Shown here: positions 9,268 through 17,742 of the stretch, one piece after another
Numbering within the stretch: position 1 is the stretch's first letter
Layout: each line of letters begins with the position of its first letter
Assembly (NCBI GenBank): GCA_012728975.1
Contig: JAAYDZ010000006.1
Span: forward strand, 1 to 64,000
Source of the DNA: Bacteroidales bacterium
Lineage (GTDB): Bacteria; Bacteroidota; Bacteroidia; Bacteroidales; UBA932
DNA: 64,000 nucleotides
Reading direction: 5' to 3'
Notes under the pieces: generated by a model
Database searches by the model: none
What the model saw: the letters and a program-made list of their open reading frames with translations, nothing else
Told to the model about the DNA's origin: nothing
Translations under genes and position numbers: made by a program

Positions 9268-12147
9268 ATGAAGAAATTTTTTACAATTATAACTCTTTTG
9301 GCGATGTTCCTTGTTGTGGGCTGTGTTGATCTGGATGAAGTCTGGAGCCAGTTAGAGGCTCTGAGAAAGCAAAATGCGGAGCAAGCCGAAGAACTGGAAA
9401 GAGAAAATGCTAAGTTCGCTAGTTTCGAAGAGTGGTATAAGAGTGTGGAGAAGTTGACGAGCAGCGCCAATTCGGAGATTAGTTCTATCAAAGGACTGAT
9501 AGATGCCCTTAGCAACCAGTTGAGTGTGGTCTCCTACAAGGAGCTCTCTGATAAGAGTGGTTTTGAGATTATAATGAGCGACGGCAGCAAGATCGTCCTG
9601 AAACATGGTGTTGACGGTGCTGCCGGTAAGGATGGCAAAGATGGTGCTGACGGAAACGATGGTACCAACGGTCTCACACCCGACATCAGCGTTAAATTAC
9701 ACGAGGATGGCCTGCTTTACTGGACCATCAACGGCGAGTTCCTGCTTGATGCCGACGGAAAGATGATACCTGCACAAGCTAAGGATGGCAAGGATGGTAA
9801 AGATGGTAAAGATGGGGTAGACGGTGCTCAAGGAGCTGATGGTAAAGATGGTAAAGATGGGGCAGACGGTGCTCAAGGAGCTCAGGGTGCTGCCGGTAAA
9901 GATGGTTTCACTCCTCTGCTAAGGGTCAATTCGGACCTCTGCTGGGAGATGAGCCTGGATGGTGGTACCACTTGGCAACTCGTAAGGGATACAAACAAAA
10001 ATCCTATCAGGGTGCAAGGTCCTCAAGGTCCTCAAGGCTCAGTAGGTCAACAGGGCGCCACGGGTCAAACAGGCTCTCCAGGTCCTCAAGGACCTACTGG
10101 CGAGAAGGGTGATCCCGGCCATGACGGTGATGCCAACCTTACTATCGCTGAAACCGATAATGCTATAGTTATTGTTTATAAAGGGTTCATCTATACCATT
10201 CCAAAAGGTCCTGTACCTCTACCTTCCATGACTCTTATCACGAAGAAGATTCCAAATATGATTCCACCCCAAACCATTAGATTATATATTCGGGCAACTC
10301 CTGAAGATCAGGCCGATGTATGGATAGACCTCAACAACAACGGTACGAAGGATGCAGGAGAAAATAATATTTTGTTTGATGGGTATAAGGAATACATCTT
10401 TACTGCGCAAACTGTTACCATCCATGGCAAGGTGACTTGGTTTGTTTGTCGAGGCAACCAACTCGTTGCTATTGATGTGAGCAAAAATAATTCATTAGAG
10501 TCTTTGAATTGTTCCAACAACTTACTTACTTCGCTTGATGTAAGCATGAACACTGCATTACAGACTCTGATTTGTGAAACTAACTTTCTTACCTCTATTG
10601 ATCTATCGACAAACATAGGGTTAAAGAGGTTGGACTGTTTCAGCAACTCGCTCTCCATACTTGACGTAACGACAAACACCGCATTAGAACAACTTTACTG
10701 TAGTATTAATCAACTCACCACTCTTGATGTGAGCCATAATGGTGCATTACAGATTCTTTCTTGTTTTACAAACCAACTCACCACTCTTGATGTAACCAAT
10801 AACGTAGAATTAAAAACACTTTATTGTCATGGAAACCTAATCAAACAAGAGGAAATGGAGATTTTGGTAAATAGCCTGTTCAATAGGAGCGGCCTGAATC
10901 CCGCTGGTTTGTTTTACGTTCACAATCCTTTGACACCTACTAATGTCATCACAACAGAACAGGTAGCTAAAGCAAGGTTAAAAAACTGGAAGGTATATGA
11001 TACAAATGACGACGAATATGATGGCGTAAGCCCTTTCTCCATGACTCTCGTAACTAATAAGAGCGTATGGGGGACTTTACGACTGGTTATAGATGCCGCC
11101 GATGCCGAACAAACTGATATTTGGATAGACCTCAACAACAATAAGATAAAGGATGCGGGCGAGGACGATATATTGTTTAATGCCCCTAAAAATTACACCT
11201 TCACTAATAAAACCGTTACCATCTATGGTAAGGTGAACAAGTTGGTTTGTCTTGGCAACGAGCTTACTGCGCTTGATGTTACCGGGAACCCCGAGTTGCA
11301 GAGTCTGAATTGTTCTTTGAATCAACTCACCGAGCTGGATGTAAGCCAGAACACCGCATTGCAGTATCTTTATTGTTACACCAACCAGCTTACTGCTCTT
11401 GACGTGACAAGTAATACTGTTTTAGAGCATCTTTACTGTTATGGAAACCAAATAAATGAAGAAAAAATGGAGATTTTGGTCAATAGCCTGGTAGATAGGT
11501 CCTCCACAACTGAGGGCGAGTTCCGCGTACATAATCCGGCTGCGCCTACTAACATCATTACATTAGAGCAAATAGCTAAGGCAAAACAAAAACACTGGAA
11601 GGTGGCTGACCAAAACGGCAGTGATTATGATGGCGCAGACAATTTCACTATGAATTTTACTACTACCAAGAGTGTTGGTTCGACCGTTAATTTAATCTTT
11701 TATGCCCTGCCTGCCGATCGGTCAGATGTATGGATTGACCTTAATGGTAACGGAATAAAAGATCCCGGCGAAGGTAATGTGCAGTTTGAGATTTCCAAGC
11801 AGTACACCATACAGGCACAAACAATTACTATTCATGGTAGGGTAACTATGTTTGGTTGTCCCTATAACGATATTACTACGCTTGATGTGACTAAGAATAC
11901 CTTATTAGAGGGTCTTTACTGTAACAACAATTTGCTTACCTCGATTGACTTAAGTAAAAATAGTGAACTTAAGTGGCTGGAATGCAACTCTAACCAAATC
12001 AAAAAAGCGGCAATGGATGACTTGGTAAACTCCATTACCGATCGCACGGGACGAGTAGGAGGAAAATATGAGATGCGTTGGGGCGGTAATGAATTCGATG
12101 CTTCCCATACAAGCACACTTACATCAAAGAATTGGATTCAAAAGTGA
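9268..12147 (+). CDS. Surface lipoprotein 5: collagen-like stalk with leucine-rich-repeat head
   Basis: A 959-residue paralogue. The ATG at 9268 is chosen because it gives the family signal peptide MKKFFTIITLLAMFLVVGC; an upstream in-frame ATG at 9205 would add 21 residues that break it. The stalk matches gene 4 (DGKDG and GAQG triplets). The FISUMP-like head is absent. From about residue 325 there are three blocks, each starting with a TLxT/VWIDLNxNxxKDxGE motif and a VTIHGKVT strand, followed by leucine-rich repeats of about 21 residues with the consensus LxxLxCxxNxLTxLDVSxNTxL. The blocks have about 7, 4 and 3 repeats. The DxNxNGxxDxGE loops fit the spacing of EF-hand-like calcium sites. 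LRR heads of this class bind proteins or glycans, so this is probably an adhesin variant; the target is unknown. Confidence 0.8.
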   Translation: MKKFFTIITLLAMFLVVGCVDLDEVWSQLEALRKQNAEQAEELERENAKFASFEEWYKSVEKLTSSANSEISSIKGLIDALSNQLSVVSYKELSDKSGFEIIMSDGSKIVLKHGVDGAAGKDGKDGADGNDGTNGLTPDISVKLHEDGLLYWTINGEFLLDADGKMIPAQAKDGKDGKDGKDGVDGAQGADGKDGKDGADGAQGAQGAAGKDGFTPLLRVNSDLCWEMSLDGGTTWQLVRDTNKNPIRVQGPQGPQGSVGQQGATGQTGSPGPQGPTGEKGDPGHDGDANLTIAETDNAIVIVYKGFIYTIPKGPVPLPSMTLITKKIPNMIPPQTIRLYIRATPEDQADVWIDLNNNGTKDAGENNILFDGYKEYIFTAQTVTIHGKVTWFVCRGNQLVAIDVSKNNSLESLNCSNNLLTSLDVSMNTALQTLICETNFLTSIDLSTNIGLKRLDCFSNSLSILDVTTNTALEQLYCSINQLTTLDVSHNGALQILSCFTNQLTTLDVTNNVELKTLYCHGNLIKQEEMEILVNSLFNRSGLNPAGLFYVHNPLTPTNVITTEQVAKARLKNWKVYDTNDDEYDGVSPFSMTLVTNKSVWGTLRLVIDAADAEQTDIWIDLNNNKIKDAGEDDILFNAPKNYTFTNKTVTIYGKVNKLVCLGNELTALDVTGNPELQSLNCSLNQLTELDVSQNTALQYLYCYTNQLTALDVTSNTVLEHLYCYGNQINEEKMEILVNSLVDRSSTTEGEFRVHNPAAPTNIITLEQIAKAKQKHWKVADQNGSDYDGADNFTMNFTTTKSVGSTVNLIFYALPADRSDVWIDLNGNGIKDPGEGNVQFEISKQYTIQAQTITIHGRVTMFGCPYNDITTLDVTKNTLLEGLYCNNNLLTSIDLSKNSELKWLECNSNQIKKAAMDDLVNSITDRTGRVGGKYEMRWGGNEFDASHTSTLTSKNWIQK

Positions 12148-12202
12148 TCATTAGGGAGTTCTATTTAATTTAATAACATTTTGTATCAACAATAATATCA
12201 AT

Positions 12203-13873
12203 ATGAAAAAGTTTTTTACAATAATTACTCTTTTGACTATGTTCCTTGTTGTCGGATGTGTGGACCTGGATGAGGTTTGGAACGAGATAGATTTCCTAAA
12301 AAAGCAAAACGCGGAACAAGCCAATGAGTTGGAGGAAAGAAAAGCGAAGATCTCCGAGTATGAAGCGTGGCTGGCGGGCTTAAAACAGCTGACGAATGAT
12401 GCAAACTCGGAAATTGGCTCCATAAAGGGGCTGGTAGATGCCCTTTCCAATAAGGTAAGCGTGGTATCCTACAGGGAGTTGACTGACAAGAGTGGCTATG
12501 AGCTTACTATGAGCGATGGCAGTAAGATTATCCTGAAGAATGGCAAAGATGGAGCTGATGGTAAGGATGGCAAAGATGGGGCAGACGGCAAAGATGGTAA
12601 AGATGGAGTTGTACCTGACATCAGCGTCAAACTGCACGATGACGGTTTGCTCTATTGGACCATCAACGGCGAGTTCCTACTAGATGCTGACGGCAATATG
12701 ATACCTGCACAGGGTAAGGATGGTAAAGAGGGTAAAGATGGAAAAGATGGGGCTGACGGTACTCCTGGTGCTGATGGTAAAGATGGAAAAGATGGGGCAG
12801 ACGGTGCTTCCGGTCCTGATGGTGTTGATGGCAAGAACGGTATTACCCCAATCCTAAGGGTCAATCGGAGTCTCCTCTGGGAGATGAGTCTTGATGGAGG
12901 GAAAACATGGCAACTTGTGAGAGACTCAAAGAATCACCTGGTAAATGCGCAAGGTCCACGGGGCTCCCAAGGCCCTGCTGGTCAATCTGGTGTTGTGGGT
13001 GAGCAAGGTCCCGTAGGTCCCAAAGGCGATAAGGGTGAAACCGGTAATGACGGCGATCTCCAACTCTCTATCACCGAAACCGACTATGCTTTCATTATTT
13101 TTTACAAGGGCGTGACCTACATCATTAATAAGGAAAAAATCGGACCTGCGGACCCTCCGCTTAATCCGCTCAGCCTGGTGACGAAGTATAATGTAAATAC
13201 ATCGGGAGACGGCTTTGTGACCGATTCGGTATACTGCACTGGAAGCGGTTACTTTAATTTCTATGATGCCGTTGCTACATTCACCAATATTACTATTGAT
13301 AGCACTGCTTACCATCTACCAAGTGAAGCAGAGTGGCTTTCTATTATTCCTAAGGCTATAAGCTCTTCAGAGCATTACGTAGAATTTATAAATGACGCAA
13401 CGAACACTTATAATAATGTCGAGGAAACCGTGACCGTTCAAGGCAAAAGCATAACAATGACCAGCGACTATCGTACCGGTATCATCACTTACGCGCTCCG
13501 CTATAAGGGTACTAATATGCAGTCAGCCTGGAAGTACGAGTACGTTAGTGCCGGTGGCGAAACACACGTGAAGATCACTTCACGCAATATGAAGGACCTG
13601 GCAGCTATGACAGTGGATGATATAAAACAATCCGATTTTTGGCAGTATAATAATGCGAATGATGTAATTCGCTATTTCCCTGCCGGAGGTTTTTCTACTG
13701 ACGGAGGAGTAACGGCAGAGCAAAGGTATATCGGTGGTTTTTACTGGTCATCCACGCCTTCTTCAGAATCTGAAACAGCCTCTTCTATGACTTATATTAC
13801 TCAATACATGAATGGTAGCGAGCAAAGGAGCAAGAGTCAGGCTAACAATGTCCGCTTGTTCTATAATAATTAA
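12203..13873 (+). CDS. Surface lipoprotein 6: collagen-like stalk, FISUMP-like head
   Basis: A 556-residue paralogue with lipobox VVGC (Cys19) then VDLDE. The heptad region (KKQNAEQANELEERK onward) is followed by SYRELTDKSGYELTMSDGSK. Collagen-like tracts, about 113-136, 170-212 and 249-288, are DGKDGADG-rich and end in GPKGDKGETGNDG. Spacer modules [17 protein letters not shown] and LWEMSLDGGKTWQ are intact. The head keeps YHLPSEAEWLSIIP, ALRYKGTNMQSAWKYEY, VIRYFPAGGF, FYWSSTPS and NVRLF. It follows gene 5 after 55 nt without a terminator, so genes 4-6 are probably one transcript, closed by the hairpin at 13905-13931. Confidence 0.75.
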   Translation: MKKFFTIITLLTMFLVVGCVDLDEVWNEIDFLKKQNAEQANELEERKAKISEYEAWLAGLKQLTNDANSEIGSIKGLVDALSNKVSVVSYRELTDKSGYELTMSDGSKIILKNGKDGADGKDGKDGADGKDGKDGVVPDISVKLHDDGLLYWTINGEFLLDADGNMIPAQGKDGKEGKDGKDGADGTPGADGKDGKDGADGASGPDGVDGKNGITPILRVNRSLLWEMSLDGGKTWQLVRDSKNHLVNAQGPRGSQGPAGQSGVVGEQGPVGPKGDKGETGNDGDLQLSITETDYAFIIFYKGVTYIINKEKIGPADPPLNPLSLVTKYNVNTSGDGFVTDSVYCTGSGYFNFYDAVATFTNITIDSTAYHLPSEAEWLSIIPKAISSSEHYVEFINDATNTYNNVEETVTVQGKSITMTSDYRTGIITYALRYKGTNMQSAWKYEYVSAGGETHVKITSRNMKDLAAMTVDDIKQSDFWQYNNANDVIRYFPAGGFSTDGGVTAEQRYIGGFYWSSTPSSESETASSMTYITQYMNGSEQRSKSQANNVRLFYNN

Positions 13874-13904
13874 TTTAGTTAGTTACTGAATATTGCGGTT
13901 TCGA

Positions 13905-13935
13905 TTAGGGTTGGGCAAGTCCCAACCCTAATTTG
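13905..13935 (+). terminator. Terminator after lipoprotein gene 6
   Basis: TTAGGGTTGGG (13905-13915) and CCCAACCCTAA (13921-13931) form a perfect 11-bp stem with a 5-nt loop. The T-tract is weak (ATTTG). The stem core is almost identical to the terminator after gene 1, 11 kb away. Confidence 0.7.
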
Positions 13936-13971
13936 TTAGTCGTTTGTACCTCGTGTTGCATGATATGGTGA

Positions 13972-14019
13972 AGTTCTGAGTTTTGAGTATTGAGCATTGA
14001 GTGTAGCGTGGGGAGTTGG
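13972..14019 (+). repeat. Degenerate 7-nt repeat array after lipoprotein gene 6
   Basis: Units read GAGTTTT, GAGTATT, GAGCATT, GAGTGTA, GCGTGGG, GAGTTGG with a 7-nt period on the plus strand, the sense of the preceding gene. It belongs to the same class as the arrays listed further on. Confidence 0.7.
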
Positions 14020-14029
14020 AAAAAAAGAT

Positions 14030-14037
14030 TATTTTTG
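14030..14037 (+). promoter_or_regulatory. Possible -7 promoter element before the symporter gene
   Basis: TATTTTTG matches TAnnTTTG, 31 nt before the ATG at 14069. No clear -33 TTTG is seen at 19-20 nt. If used, it rules out the longer in-frame start at 13997. Confidence 0.4.
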
Positions 14038-14068
14038 CAAAATAAACAGACTAACACACCCTTTGCAT

Positions 14069-15262
14069 ATGACCAAAAAAAGATTCAAGATGGGACTTCT
14101 TCCCAAAGTGCTGATTGCTATCGCACTTGGAATACTCTTCTCGTTATTCTTTCCGGAATGGGCCGTCAGGATTTTTATCACTTTTAATTCCATATTCAGC
14201 AACTTTCTCGGGCTGATTATTCCATTGCTCATTATCGGGCTCATAGCCCCGGGTATTTTCGAACTGGGCAAGGGTGCGGGTAAATTATTGCTGATAACTG
14301 TCGCAATTGCCTATTTTTCCACATTATTATCCGGTTTTTTCTCCTATTTTACATGCAAATGGAGTTACCCCCGTTTTCTGGGCGATTCGCTCATCTCACT
14401 GGGTAATATCGATATGTCAGGTGGCTTACATCCTTATTTTACCATTGAGATGCCCCCTTTGATGAGTGTTACGACAGCGCTTGTTACAGCTTTTGTAATT
14501 GGCCTTGGTCTGACTGCTGTCAAAGGCGACACCATACGTAATTTTATGCTGGATTTTAAGGATCTTATATATGTAGTTATCGAGCGTGTAATCGTTCCAC
14601 TTCTTCCTCTCTTTATCTTCGGCATATTCCTCCAGATGGGAGCAGAGGGCAAAGTGAGTGCAATAATGGGAATGTTCCTCAAAATCATCGTGATCATCTT
14701 CATAATGCATGTAGTGCTGCTTGTGATGCAGTTTGTAGTAGCAGGAGCGATAGCGCGTAAAAATCCTTTCAAATCTCTTTATACGATGCTTCCTGCCTAT
14801 ATGACTGCACTCGGCACTCAATCCTCAGCTGCCACTATCCCTGTCACTCTGGCACAAACAATTAAAAATGGAGTAAGAGAGGAGATCGCCAGCTTCGTTA
14901 TTCCTTTATGTGCTACCATCCACCTTGCCGGTAGTATTCTCAAGATAGTTGCCTGTGCTTATGCAATTTCACTCAGTATGGGAATGAATGTGGAACTTGA
15001 CCTGTACGCGGGATTCATCTGTATGCTCGGAGTCATAATGGTTGCCGCCCCAGGCGTACCGGGAGGTGCAATAATGGCTGCAATTGGCCTTATTGCCACA
15101 ATGCTTGGCTTCGATCCTTCAATGCAGGGCCTTATGATAGCTCTCTACATCGCTATGGACAGCTTCGGTACGGCGGCCAATGTGACAGGAGACGGTGCCA
15201 TTGCTCTGATCATTAATACCATTAAAACCAAATCCTTACCGGAAACAGTAACAGCAGAATGA
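14069..15262 (+). CDS. Dicarboxylate/amino-acid:cation symporter (DAACS family)
   Basis: A 397-residue multi-spanning inner-membrane transporter of the family that includes GltP and DctA, coupling Na+ or H+ to uptake of glutamate, aspartate, serine/threonine or C4-dicarboxylates. The serine-rich motif TALGTQSSAATIPVTL, the ICMLGVIMVAAPGVPGGAIMAA helix region and the late D-G-F/TAANVTGDGAIALI segment correspond to the substrate and ion-binding hairpin and helix regions of the family. The ATG at 14069 is preferred over 13997 because the upstream part overlaps a promoter-like box and a repeat array and adds no hydrophobic sequence. The next gene overlaps its stop by 4 nt (ATGA), so both are cotranslated from one mRNA. 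Substrate cannot be fixed from sequence. Confidence 0.85.
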   Translation: MTKKRFKMGLLPKVLIAIALGILFSLFFPEWAVRIFITFNSIFSNFLGLIIPLLIIGLIAPGIFELGKGAGKLLLITVAIAYFSTLLSGFFSYFTCKWSYPRFLGDSLISLGNIDMSGGLHPYFTIEMPPLMSVTTALVTAFVIGLGLTAVKGDTIRNFMLDFKDLIYVVIERVIVPLLPLFIFGIFLQMGAEGKVSAIMGMFLKIIVIIFIMHVVLLVMQFVVAGAIARKNPFKSLYTMLPAYMTALGTQSSAATIPVTLAQTIKNGVREEIASFVIPLCATIHLAGSILKIVACAYAISLSMGMNVELDLYAGFICMLGVIMVAAPGVPGGAIMAAIGLIATMLGFDPSMQGLMIALYIAMDSFGTAANVTGDGAIALIINTIKTKSLPETVTAE

Positions 15263-16854
15263 AACGTTTATTAAACTTTTTGATTATACCGGCCATTGCG
15301 ATCTTTATCGCAACAGGCTGCAATCGTACTCCAAAGAATGGGTTTTACTCCATTACCGTTTGCTCTACTACTGACCTGCACGGTGCCTATTTTGATTCAT
15401 ATTACAACGAAGAGGCGCGTCTGGCTTCGCTGGCAAATGTCTCAACTTATGTTAAACAACTTAGGACAAAGGGTATCAAGCCGGTGCTGATTGATGTAGG
15501 AGATAATCTGCAGGGTGATAATGCAGCCTATTATTGCAATTTTATTGATACTGCGAGTGTACATATTTTCGCAAGAGCAGCCGAATATATCGGCTATGAC
15601 GCTATCGTTGTGGGCAATCATGATATCGAAGCGGGACATCAGGTATATGATCGGTTTAAAGAGGGTAAAATTCCCTATCTCGCAGCCAATGCAATTATTG
15701 AAGGATCTGGGGGAGAGCCCTATTTTAAGCCATATACTATCGTGGCTCGCAAAGGAATCAAAATAGCTGTAATCGGTATGACCAATGCCAATATCAAAAG
15801 CTGGCTCTCTCAAGAACTCTGGGAGGGAATCGATTTTCTAAAAATATCAGATGTTGCCCAGGATTGGGTTGATCTCGTGATTGAGAAAGAGAGCCCTCAC
15901 CTTGTTATTCTTGCCTGTCATACGGGTAGTGGACATGGTGGCCCTGATATCGAAAATGAAGCGCGCTATCTCGCTTCCAGTATTAGAGGAGTGGATATGG
16001 TACTTGCCGGCCATGATCATCGTGCCATTGCAGAGACAATCGACAATCCTGACGGGGAGGTATTGTTGATTAATGCGGGCGATCGCGCCTCTCTTCTTGG
16101 AGAAGTCACCTTTGAACTCGAATTTAAGGATGGGAAGGTGATTTCAAAGAATTTTGTCTCAAGACTTGTTCCTATGTCGGATGTAAATCCCGATCCTCGC
16201 TATACCGCCCGTTTTAAAGAGGATTTCAAAGCAGTCTATGAGTTTGCAAACCGCGAAATAGGCACTATTACCGAAGAGATTTATTTTGCCGATGCATTAG
16301 TGGGGCCCTCTTCATATATTAACCTGGTGCATCAAGTGCAGCTTGATGTTTCGGGAGCTGATATCTCTATCACCGCGCCACTTTCGAGCAACGGCTTAAT
16401 TCCTGCCGGAGTCATCAGATATCAGGACTTGGTACTGCTTTACAGATATGAAAACTCCCTTTTTGTGGTTGAACTTACAGGTGCTCAGATTAAGAATTAC
16501 CTTGAACTTTCATATTACAATTGGGTGAACAATATTGGCCCTGCCCACAATTTCGATTCAGCGGATGGTATTGTCTATCGTGTAAAAAAATCGGCACTAA
16601 GAGGCTCAATGGTGGAAATTATCTCGATGAGAGATGGTTCTCCCTTTGATTATGACCGAATTTATAACGTGGCAATTTCCTCTTACAGAGCAAGTGGAGG
16701 TGGCAACCTTCTCAGAGATGGGGCAGGTGTAAATCCCGATTCTCTACAGGTTGTTTCCAGATATGGCGACATCAGAACGCTTATTGAAGAGTATATTGCA
16801 AAGGAGGGTATTATAGTGCCAGAAACTTCCGCCAACTGGAGTTTTATAAAATAA
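15259..16854 (+). CDS. UshA-like 5'-nucleotidase/metallophosphatase lipoprotein
   Basis: A 531-residue protein with a lipoprotein signal (IATGC, Cys21). The N-terminal calcineurin-like metallophosphatase domain shows the metal-binding motifs TDLHGAYFD, DVGDNLQGD, GNHDIEAG, CHTGSGHGG and GHDHRA. The C-terminal half fits the 5'-nucleotidase substrate-binding domain (TAPLSSNGLIPAG, YRYENSLFVVELTG, YRASGGGNLL). The family hydrolyses nucleotides or 2',3'-cyclic nucleotides in the periplasm or at the cell surface. It overlaps the symporter gene by 4 nt, so released products and transport may be linked, although the symporter family does not usually carry nucleosides. Confidence 0.9.
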   Translation: MKRLLNFLIIPAIAIFIATGCNRTPKNGFYSITVCSTTDLHGAYFDSYYNEEARLASLANVSTYVKQLRTKGIKPVLIDVGDNLQGDNAAYYCNFIDTASVHIFARAAEYIGYDAIVVGNHDIEAGHQVYDRFKEGKIPYLAANAIIEGSGGEPYFKPYTIVARKGIKIAVIGMTNANIKSWLSQELWEGIDFLKISDVAQDWVDLVIEKESPHLVILACHTGSGHGGPDIENEARYLASSIRGVDMVLAGHDHRAIAETIDNPDGEVLLINAGDRASLLGEVTFELEFKDGKVISKNFVSRLVPMSDVNPDPRYTARFKEDFKAVYEFANREIGTITEEIYFADALVGPSSYINLVHQVQLDVSGADISITAPLSSNGLIPAGVIRYQDLVLLYRYENSLFVVELTGAQIKNYLELSYYNWVNNIGPAHNFDSADGIVYRVKKSALRGSMVEIISMRDGSPFDYDRIYNVAISSYRASGGGNLLRDGAGVNPDSLQVVSRYGDIRTLIEEYIAKEGIIVPETSANWSFIK

Positions 16855-16858
16855 ATCA

Positions 16859-16888
16859 TTGCGGATAGGGGATTTTTATTTATCTTTG
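16859..16888 (+). promoter_or_regulatory. Predicted promoter for the coiled-coil/zapA operon
   Basis: TTG at 16859-16861 and TATCTTTG at 16881-16888 are 19 nt apart, fitting the Bacteroidota consensus. The ATG at 16903 follows 14 nt after the -7 box, so the leader is very short. Confidence 0.6.
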
Positions 16889-16902
16889 TATATTGCGTTA
16901 TT

Positions 16903-17184
16903 ATGGATGGAGAGGTGATCAATAGTTTGAAAAGCAAAATCGGGCGATTGATCGCAAGATGCGAAAAGCTCGAGAAGGAGAATGTACGCTTTTCGGAAAA
17001 GATTTCCGCTCTTGAAGCAACCGACGCGAAACAAATTTATATTATAAAACGATTAAAGGAACAGACAGAGAGACAACAATTGATAGAGGCATTTGGGAAC
17101 ATGCCGGATCGGAATGAGGCGAGGAAGAGGGTTTCAGCCCTAATACGTGAGATTGACAGATGTATAGATCTACTTAATGACTGA
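16903..17184 (+). CDS. Small coiled-coil protein upstream of ZapA
   Basis: A 93-residue protein, charged and heptad-patterned from about residue 5 to 60 (SKIGRLIARCEKLEKENVRF, EKISALEATDAKQIYIIKRL), with no signal peptide or membrane segment. The last third is helical with KRVSALIREIDRCIDLLN. It is 4 nt upstream of zapA and shares its promoter. Such small coiled-coil genes commonly precede zapA in Bacteroidetes, so a role as a ZapA partner or division-ring cross-linker (ZapB-like in size and composition) is plausible, but no homology to ZapB is claimed. Confidence 0.7.
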   Translation: MDGEVINSLKSKIGRLIARCEKLEKENVRFSEKISALEATDAKQIYIIKRLKEQTERQQLIEAFGNMPDRNEARKRVSALIREIDRCIDLLND

Positions 17185-17188
17185 ATAG

Positions 17189-17479
17189 ATGAAACAACGC
17201 ATCACTATAAGGATAGCAGGGAAGGAATTTGAACTGGATGTTGACGCGGCGAGTGAAGAGAAGATACGTGCAGCAGTCAAAAGGATAAACCAGAGGATTT
17301 TTGAAAAATCAAGCAGTTATCCGATGGTACCCAGAGATGAAATTTTGAGTATGATACTTTTGGAAGAAGAGGTCCGGTTGGTAGAATTTGAAACACTTAG
17401 AGATAAGGAGAAAGAGAAATTATTGCAACAATTGCATACCCTGGATGAACGATTGGGAGAGTATTTAATCGGCCGTTAG
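17189..17479 (+). CDS. zapA: Cell division protein ZapA
   Basis: A 96-residue protein. The N-terminus, ITIRIAGKEFELDVDAASEEKIRAA, is the ZapA globular strand-helix head (the family usually reads I.G..Y.l....EE.LR.aA..in), followed by a helical, probably coiled-coil tail. ZapA bundles FtsZ filaments at the division site. Length matches the family. It follows the small coiled-coil gene by 4 nt and precedes a structured intergenic RNA region and rny. Confidence 0.85.
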   Translation: MKQRITIRIAGKEFELDVDAASEEKIRAAVKRINQRIFEKSSSYPMVPRDEILSMILLEEEVRLVEFETLRDKEKEKLLQQLHTLDERLGEYLIGR

Positions 17480-17504
17480 TTCCGCTCATTGCTGAAATCA
17501 ACAC

Positions 17505-17680
17505 TAAACATCATCACGAGCCAACTCGATTGTTAAAAACAGGCCTCTCGTGACCCCGCAAGGGGGATTCTATTTATAGGACGTAGGAAGTTTGAGACAA
17601 ATATCGGAGCTCAAATCTTATTTAATAAGATTTCTAACAGACCGGAGCTAACGGCTTTTCTATAAATTGTAAGTATTTCT
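17505..17680 (+). ncRNA. Structured RNA candidate between zapA and rny, possibly 6S RNA
   Basis: The 263-nt gap holds several exact pairings: TCACGAG (17514-17520) with CTCGTGA (17547-17553); CCCC-GCAA-GGGG (17554-17565), a hairpin with a GNRA tetraloop; a 9-bp hairpin AAATCTTAT/ATAAGATTT (17613-17633); and a long-range pair ATTTATAG (17572-17579) with CTATAAAT (17660-17667) enclosing that hairpin. A CTTTT-TTCG-AAAAG hairpin follows near 17690. There is no open frame of note. In many bacteria the 6S RNA gene ssrS follows zapA, so 6S RNA is the leading guess, but a rod with a central bubble was not clearly derived by eye. The ends given are approximate. Confidence 0.45.
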
Positions 17681-17742
17681 GTTGTTCGCTTTTTTCGAAA
17701 AGACGAAATTATTGCACTATTTATTACTATATACTTACCATT

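Noticed and set aside
13997..14068. Longer N-terminus for the symporter
   Set aside because: It overlaps the repeat array and a -7-like box; the family starts near MTKKRFKMGLLPK.
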